Part shown: in pieces, positions 57,722-64,000 of the stretch
How the letters are laid out: each line of letters begins with the position of its first letter
Numbering within the stretch: the stretch's first letter is position 1
DNA from: Punica granatum
Taxonomy: Eukaryota; Streptophyta; Magnoliopsida; Myrtales; Lythraceae
DNA: 64,000 nt
NCBI RefSeq assembly: GCF_007655135.1
Contig: NC_045127.1
Coordinates: 12,037,001-12,101,000 of the forward strand
Reading direction: 5' to 3'
Position numbers and translations under genes: made by a program
Notes under the pieces: model-generated
What the model was told of the DNA's origin: nothing
What the model saw: only the letters and a program-made list of their open reading frames with translations
Database searches by the model: none

Positions 57722-58010
57722 ATGCAATGGGTTTGGATTTTAAAATTTTTTTTAAGTCAATTCTAACTCAACTTCACTTATCTTTAATTCAACAACACAA
57801 TTATTACTTAATCATTATTTTATCTCAACTATTCATTATTTTTTCACACTTTTTCTCATAATTCAATAACACAATCATTACTTAATTATTACTTTATCTC
57901 AACTATTCATTATTTTTTCACACTTTTTCTCATAATTCAACAATACAATCATTACAAACTAATTAAAACCAAAACTCAACTCAACTCAACTCTAAATCCA
58001 AATACATTCT
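57722..58010. mobile_element. MITE-like insertion in the copia gag
   Basis: The uninterrupted copy at about 35030 lacks this 290-bp AT-rich block. The ends AATGCAATGGGTTTGGATTT and, on the other strand, AATGTATTTGGATTTAGAG are imperfect inverted repeats. Inside is a tandem duplication of about 75 bp with TTTTTCACACTTTTTCTC. The flanking duplication is not clear. Confidence 0.55.
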
Positions 58011-58540
58011 AAAATTCATTCTCTAATAACTGCAATCTCATATCGTTCTTCTTCGTAAACCTTGCGGCTAGAATATCTCAAGCCTCTTTAGGACTAGTGA
58101 CGTACCTGATATGTTCTAGCATATCTTCTTCGGTCAACACCTTAATGGTAGACATGACTTTCTCGGCCTTGATCTTCCACTTCCTAAGTGCGATGATGTC
58201 TTCGGTGGGTACTGTGGTCTCACTGCCGCCAACGATTTCCAAGAGATCTTGGCCAACAAATATGACTCCATGAATGTTTTCCACGTGCTATAATTTTGAT
58301 TGTTCAATTTCTTTACGCTGTCGATTGTATAGAACTCTGCCATATCTGTCGCTTGGCCTTCTCACGTGCTTGCTATGGTCCCAAACCTATAACTCACCGT
58401 CCCTGACTGTGGTCGCTTGCGGCATTCTTAGCTTCGACAGAACCTCCTCCGAGTCCCGTCCCTAACTGAACTCGCACCAGAACAAAGTGTCGACCCTTCA
58501 GCGGTATTGCGGTCCTTGATCGACCCGCTCTGATACAACT

Positions 58541-59007
58541 CGTAGGTGCTCCAATACGAATTGTAGGAGCTCTCTCGAACACTAATCTAGTAAACTTTGG
58601 TTCGGGTATGGTGGGCCGGCAAAACAACGAACTTTTTACTAATCTCAAAAATATTAACACAATACAAACTCACACTCACCCACTCCTCACACACACACAC
58701 AAATATGAAAGCAACATACTAGGTAGGTCCTATCAAATGGCCTCAGAACGCTCCATTTCTAAATGAAATTTCTCGATTTTTTTAAATTTTAAAATTTAAA
58801 ATAATTTTTATAATAAAATTAGCAACAAATTCTGACAAAATTATTTTCCATTAGAATATTCGATTTTAAAAAGATCAAAAATACCACCAAATCTTTTAGA
58901 TATCACGGTAATCTCCAATTGAAGGCATTATGAATTTTCTAAAGGTAATTTTCTTAGTTTTTTATATTTTTAATAAGAATTGTTCATTGAAAAAGGAAGA
59001 CAAATCA
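58541..59007 (-). repeat. Copia LTR (minus strand)
   Basis: 467 bp, matching 35573-36129 but lacking most of its CA/TA microsatellite stretch. It begins TGATTTG on the minus strand. Confidence 0.7.
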
Positions 59008-59082
59008 ACTATAATTCGCGGTGCTAGGTCAACTATACATGTGTGGAGAATCGGGGATTCCTCCGTTGAGGTAAGCACTCAC

Positions 59083-59314
59083 CTCGTTTTTTTCGTTTTC
59101 CATCAACCTGTCCACCAAGTGGGAACCAATGAATCCAGCTCCTCCAGTGACCAAAATCCTCATATTGGGCTGCAATCAAAGAACGAACTTTCAGATCAGA
59201 TGACAAAGGAGGTACCACCACATGGAGGCATAAAGAAGAGATTTGGGCCCAACAGAAATACGTAGTAAGCAAAATTACCTGGAAGAATTTGGAGAAACGG
59301 AGAGGGGTGTTAGG
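59083..59314 (-). pseudogene. UDP-xylose synthase (UDP-glucuronate decarboxylase) gene fragment
   Basis: On the minus strand the end of one exon (about 59314-59279) reads PLRFSKFFQ and is followed by GTAATTTTG. An intron runs to GATTGCAG. The next exon (59169-59083, 87 bp) reads NMRILVTGGAGFIGSHLVD, then RLMENEKNE, and ends at GAG before GTGAGTG. This is the Rossmann NAD-binding start of the short-chain dehydrogenase UXS, which makes UDP-xylose for cell-wall polysaccharides. Splice sites are intact but nothing further is present: a copia LTR begins 75 bases downstream and non-coding sequence lies upstream. It is a fragment, not a gene. Confidence 0.85.
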
Positions 59315-59319
59315 TAATT

Positions 59320-61872
59320 AGTGATCACAGTATATATTAGAAAAAAAATAATTAATTAACTAATTAATTAATTCCGGTAATTGATCATGTGCAATATAAT
59401 TCTTAAGGAAAAAAAAAAGCTTGTTTTCTGATAATTAATTAATTGCTTGCGGATGATGTGGATGACGGAGCCATAAAGAGCCTCACAGTGAGTTATGGTA
59501 AAGGCAAACTCCTGTGTTTTCTATGCGATCCGAAGGGGATCATTGATGTGGTAAATGAACTAACATGAACATGCTCTTCGATTCGTTACCGTAATTAATG
59601 TATACAATTGAAGAAAGTCCCCCGCCATTCTCTCCATGCATGTGAGCCAATTCATCAGATTTGGTTAAACAAATCATTCACTGCTACAACTTAATTACCT
59701 GCAAAACATTACTGAAATTGGACATATAGGAGAATGTGGAATGGTAGATCTCTCCATGCATGTGAACCAATTCATCAAATTCGGTTAAACAAATCATTCA
59801 TTGCTTGAATTGATTGACCGTATTGTATGGTGGCATGAACCAAAACAATGGGACGGGAAACTTCGCATGATAAATAATAAATAACCTCTCTCTTAGTCAT
59901 GCATTGTCAACTTATATTTCAGATACATTTTTTCGGATAATAATAAAAGTATATATATATATATACATATATACTAATAATAATTATTATAACTTATATG
60001 TTTAATATTGTACATGTCAACAGTAAATTATATATATTTGTTCATATATTCAAGTTAATTTATAATTTTATTTCTATTTATGCATCTTATCAAATGATGC
60101 GGATTGAGAAGCCGAGAGAAAGGGGAAGAGGCGGAGAGCCTCATGGCCCAAGTCGGGTCTTATGAGGTTTCCTCGACCCGTTTTCGATCGTTTTTCGCAT
60201 GCTCAAATATTAAACACAATAAATAACACGTATTTTGCAAAATCGGTATTGCCATGACATTACAGAACAAGTCTTTTGGCCTGAAAAACCTAGAACCTAA
60301 GGTCCTAACCCACTTTTGCCCGTGTATGCTTAAGTCCAATGCATGCTTAATCAGGTAATTATGTTTTGGTCCAGAATAATCAATTAAACATCCAAAACTA
60401 TGTAAGGATGACAGAAACTTATCAGTTAGATAAGAAAGACTATTCAGATGAACCCGCGCTTGAACAGGTAGCCCATTCAATTTATAAGAGCCATTTAGAT
60501 AAGGACATAATTGTAAATTCAGTGAAATAATTACCCACTTCTTTGGATAAAATATCAATATTACATAATATTTTTAAAACTTTTTGAAAAAGATTACGTT
60601 ATCTATGAATATTTTGCAATCTTGAAACGTGTACTTTGTACATTAAGCCGTGGGCATTTATTTTTCTGCACACATGCATCATGCAGTTTTTAAAATTAGG
60701 GTGTCATTCGCATTGATGAGTACTAAGTTAATAATTCTGAGATGATCGGGAATTAGAGCTCTTATCAAATGGTCCATCAATGGCCAGTTCAACGGCTTGA
60801 AACCCGCAAATCAAAGCCTTCGGCAATTCATTCAATTTAAATAATTCCACACACGTAGTAATTGGGACAATCCATTCAACTAATTAACTCATAAGACATT
60901 TAAATGAATTGCACGAATCAATGATCAGATTGCCCAACTAATTGATGATGACCAACTTGGATGATGGCTGCCATTCCCAGCAGCCTCCTTACTCTCTTGA
61001 ACGTGACAGAGCGGGGAAAAGGGAAGAGATGATATGGAGAAAGAGAGAGGAAGGGAATAGAACTTTAATTTGCGATTTGAAGTGGGAAAGGTGTAAGGTA
61101 CAATCACTTTGAAAGTGGTTGCATAATACATGCAAGTAAATTATGAAAATTTATAGTGAAATAACTCAATTTTAAGCAAATTACACGTCTTTCGAATAAA
61201 TTACACGTATTTTAAGAAATTATTTAAATTGTTAGTAAATTACTATATTTGGATTAAAATGTATGGTTTTCGAATAGCTTTTACTAACGATGCTAGTATG
61301 TCCTATTCGAATTTATTAGGTAATTTAATATTTTCTTGAGATTCAAGAAAGATATTGCGCTTGATATATAACACTAACTAACCAATGATATTATTTCGAT
61401 GTTATACGATCATAAAATGAACAATTTGACATTCGCAATAAAATAAATAATAGTATACTGCTAAGTTTCTGGCCAAGAAAATAATTACTTCACAACTTTT
61501 TTTATTTTTTTCCCCGAAGCTACATATGACAAAATTGATATGACTTTAGGACACGTCTAATTATTCATTAATTTTTCGGTTATTTAATTAATGTTTGTAA
61601 ATAAAGAGTAGAAATAAAGTTGATATATAATTATTTACCCAAAAAAATTGATATATGATCGTAGAACAATGTTATTAGGTTAATCAACAATAGCGTTTGG
61701 ATAATCATAGGACTTGTAATATCTTCTCGAACGAAATTCATTTGTTAACAATGTCTCGTACATAGTTACATCACACTCTTAATAAGCATCCTAACCAAGA
61801 AATTACAATGATAGAAACACGATTCAGCTCATCCTAGGATGATACCGAGTGCCAGACAGGGATCGATCTGGT
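59320..61872. other. Intergenic, no supported gene
   Basis: It contains a 60-bp direct repeat 120 bases apart (CTCTCCATGCATGTGA at about 59632 and 59752). An open stretch of 132 codons on the minus strand (60558-60160) lacks an ATG at its start and resembles nothing I know. The segment 60925-61131 is ordinary. The last few hundred bases are the 3' flank of the PMEI-type gene. Confidence 0.45.
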
Positions 61873-63035
61873 TCAAGCCCAGTGGACCCTCTCAGCGAAG
61901 GCAAGGCAGTTATCGAGTAAGTGACGAAGCCTGGCATTCTGGATGGCGAGCGGGTTAAGCCCTCTGAACTCATCATCGCAATCCCCGTAGCTGTCGATTG
62001 CGCTGCTGAGGAAGGTGGTAAGTGTACCGTAGTCTCCTGAGGGGGCAGCGTCCATGGCAGTCTGGATGTCCTCGAGCGCGTCATCATAGTCGTTCTTGCA
62101 TGCCTTGAAGCTGTCGACCATCATGGGGCTAGTCGCCTTTCCCTCGTAGCTTGTTATGAGATCTTTGAGGCCGTTGGTCTCGTTGACGACGACCTTGACG
62201 GCAGTCTCAAAGACGAACTTCATGTCATCGAGTGCAGCGTTCCCGTCCAAGAATGGGGTCATGGCTGACACGCAGAGGTCGGGGTAGCTCGTTAGCTGGG
62301 TGCAGAGCATCTTAAGCTTGAGGGCAGCCGCACCGGGAAGCATCATACCAACCCCAAGGCCATTGTTGGACCGAGGAGGTGGGGCGGTGATTGCCACAGG
62401 AGGAGGGGTCGCCTTGGGTGGCGGTGGGGTGGATATGGGGGTGGGCGGGGGCTGGGTAGATACTGGAGCGGGAGGGGGTGGGGTGGCCTTAGGGGGTGGT
62501 GGTGGGCTGTAAGTGGGGGGTGGTGGGCTGTAAGTAGGGGGTGGGGTGGCCTTAGGGGGTGGTGGTGGGCTGTAAGTAGGGGGTGGTGGGCTGGGGGTTG
62601 GGGGTGGTGGGCTCGGCGGCGGAGGGGAGGCAGCCTTGGGGGGCGGCAAGCTCTTTGGGGTAGGAGGAGGAGGAGGAGTCACCTTCGCCACATTGGGAGA
62701 CGGCGAGCTCTCTCGGGGCATGGGGGTGGCGAGCTCTTCACGGCATTAGGGGGAGTACCCGAGACCACCACCTTGGGGGAAGGTGAGCTCTTCGGGGCAG
62801 AAGGAGAAGGAGTGGCTGCCTTGGGAGCCGATGGAGGGGTCACATGGCTAGGGGAAGGAGTCACCGCTTGATTGGTTGGGGGAGGAGTCAGGGAGGACTT
62901 CTCAGGTGTATGGCCGAGCCCGGGATCAACTTTGCCAGCCGAGTTCCGGGGACGGCACACGGCCTCAGTCGGGTTGAGGAGGACGAAGGAAAGGGAGAGG
63001 ATGAGGAGCAACATTTGATTCATTCTGTGCTCCAT
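61873..63035 (-). CDS. Proline-rich secreted protein with a PMEI/invertase-inhibitor domain, frame broken by one base
   Basis: The ATG at 63035 begins a signal peptide (MNQMLLLILSLSFVLLNPTE after a short lead). A Pro/Ser/Thr/Lys-rich region (about 62930-62380) follows, with extensin-like repeats such as TYSPPPPPKATPPP. The C-terminal domain (about 62330-61880) has the four PMEI cysteines: MLCTQLTSYPDLC, FKACKNDYDDAL and DSYGDCDDEF. PMEI-domain proteins inhibit pectin methylesterase or invertase in the cell wall; the proline-rich region would tie it to the wall. The frame shifts at a run of five Gs at 62722-62726 (Cs on the coding strand). Upstream and downstream parts, about 103 and 280 codons, are otherwise clean, so this is either a recent mutation or a base-call error. 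The gene has a single exon. Confidence 0.8.
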
Positions 63036-63354
63036 TCCTTTAGGATTGTATGTTTTCGAGGGAAACAATTGTTCGGTTCCTGACAATGGGGGGGGGGAGA
63101 GGGGATTTAAGGGATTGGAGGGATTGGGAAAAATGGGAAAACAAAAGAATTTGAGGTTTCGAGTTGGGAGGTCGGTTTTTCCTGTCGGAGAGTGAATTTA
63201 GGTTGAAAGGGCCTTTACAGCCTCTGAGATTTTATGGCAAGTTAACAGCAATTCTCAAGGTGTCCTACCTTATTTTCTATATGTTCCCGCTATTATCTTC
63301 TAGTTTCTGTTCCCGAACCGAAAGTCGAAATTAGGTTCTGCCATTCCCAATTTG
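63036..63354 (-). promoter_or_regulatory. Probable promoter region of the PMEI-type gene
   Basis: This is the 5' flank on the minus strand. It has a G-run (63088-63096) close to the start and no clear TATA box that I can assign with confidence. Confidence 0.35.
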
Positions 63355-63594
63355 ACGTTGTGGAATCGTGCCGTAGTTTGTCTAAAAATGTCCCCCGCTT
63401 CTGTCCGTAAAATGAATCCTACACCATGTACATTAATTCTTGTTGTAATGTGGGTTTGGGTGATTTCAGTAATGCCGTTGCGGAATCGTGCCGTAGTTTG
63501 TCTAAAAATGTCCCCAGCTTCTGTCCATAAAATGAATCCTACACCATGTACATTAATTCTTGCTGCAATGTGGGTTTGGGTGATTTCAGTAATG
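63355..63594. repeat. Tandem duplication of 120 bp upstream of the PMEI-type gene
   Basis: The block GAATCGTGCCGTAGTTTGTC at 63363 recurs at 63483, and the two units match over about 120 bases apart from a few changes. It lies 320-560 bases before the start codon. Confidence 0.85.
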
Positions 63595-64000
63595 CCGTAC
63601 CCCGATTGAACCCCGTGTTATTGATAATGATGGAATTGTTACCATAAGGCGTTTGATCAGCGGCTAAAATAGTCCATGTCATGAGAATTGATTGATTAAT
63701 CAGACGTATGAAGTGTTCTTAGCAGATTGATCACATCGTGCATGTATAAAGAATGCCGCAGATAATTGAACTAAATGATTTTCATCCCACATACTATAAA
63801 TTTGTGATCTCAGTGAGAAGATAAACGAATGTAGAACGCACCGTCATCACAAAATCGGTAGGAAAAACACAAGAACAAGCACACAGCGTATAGTTGCTGC
63901 TTCTGGAAAGTAGATTGTGTATTAGGATTTTGCCGTGACAATATAGTTCGATGTTGTTGATAATAATTGTTGTCCACGGCAAATCAGCATTTTCACCGTG
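63595..64000. other. Intergenic, nothing identified
   Basis: No coding similarity, RNA gene or repeat was seen to the end of the window. Confidence 0.4.

Larger units (their letters stand above)
55200..59007 (-). mobile_element. 5' part of a copia element fused to the NPH3 pseudogene
   Basis: On the minus strand the order is LTR (59007-58541), primer site (TTGTATCAGAGC with one change), then gag beginning VKKLNNQNYSTWKTFMESYL (about 58310-58250). The zinc-knuckle region follows (about 55740-55690). The protease start DWIIDSGCSNHM has its DSG intact (about 55500), then DVCHVPGMKKKLLLVAQL and FGPKDVKVS (about 55220). There the sequence changes to NPH3 coding sequence. Integrase, RT and the 3' LTR are absent. 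A MITE and a 1.6-kb hAT-like element sit inside gag. It is the same family as 34226-36129. Confidence 0.8.

Noticed and set aside
60160..60558. 132-codon open stretch on the minus strand
   Set aside because: No ATG at its start, no recognisable domain, and AT-rich surroundings; kept only as a note in the intergenic entry.
62300..62512. Gly-rich frame (GGGGVALGGGG) on the plus strand
   Set aside because: It is the antisense of the proline-rich region of the PMEI-type gene.

Overview
The window is nuclear DNA from a flowering plant, most likely a eudicot. The evidence is Ty1/copia and Ty3/gypsy LTR retrotransposons with plant-type primer-binding sites, MITEs, plant GT-AG introns, and recognisable plant genes: a class III peroxidase, a pectin methylesterase inhibitor-domain protein, a defensin-like peptide, and NPH3/BTB and UDP-xylose synthase remnants. 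The species cannot be fixed from the sequence. Gene density is low and nested transposons make up much of the DNA.

Region 1 (1-11.05 kb and 36.6-45.8 kb) is a broken tandem array of a gene family I do not recognise. Copy A (203-1501) is an uninterrupted 432-codon gene. B (5.0-6.1 kb), C (6.9-9.3 kb) and D (38.4-45.7 kb) are decayed copies, and there are orphan C-terminal pieces at 9.5-10.4 and 36.7-37.0 kb. Their spacers are also repeated. C carries an old, mostly deleted copia element. D is split by an almost complete 6.0-kb copia element with 737-bp LTRs and a perfect target-site duplication.

Region 2 (11.05-36.6 kb) separates the two halves of the array. It holds a copia integrase fragment, a dispersed repeat (R1) split by a 4.7-kb solo-LTR-like insertion, a chromovirus-type LTR of about 3 kb ending at a tRNA-Met primer site, a TIR element, and a peroxidase pseudogene (27.6-32.9 kb). 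The last exon of the pseudogene contains a 4.2-kb gypsy chromovirus that lacks its reverse transcriptase core. About 540 bp of matching sequence lies on each side of the peroxidase. A copia 5' fragment (34.2-36.1 kb) follows.

Region 3 (45.8-64 kb) holds further R1/R2 repeats, a two-exon defensin-like gene (47.7-48.2 kb, minus) and a Mutator-type long-TIR element with a perfect 9-bp duplication. It continues with a mosaic (51.5-59.3 kb, minus) of a Tat/Ogre-like gag, an NPH3 pseudogene, a copia 5' fragment and a UDP-xylose synthase fragment, itself punctured by a hAT-like element and several MITEs. The last gene is a proline-rich PMEI-domain gene (61.9-63.0 kb, minus) with a one-base break in a C run.

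Genes that could be working are copy A, the defensin-like gene and possibly the PMEI-type gene. They do not look like parts of one pathway. The coherent story is repeated duplication of a local family followed by layered transposon insertion.
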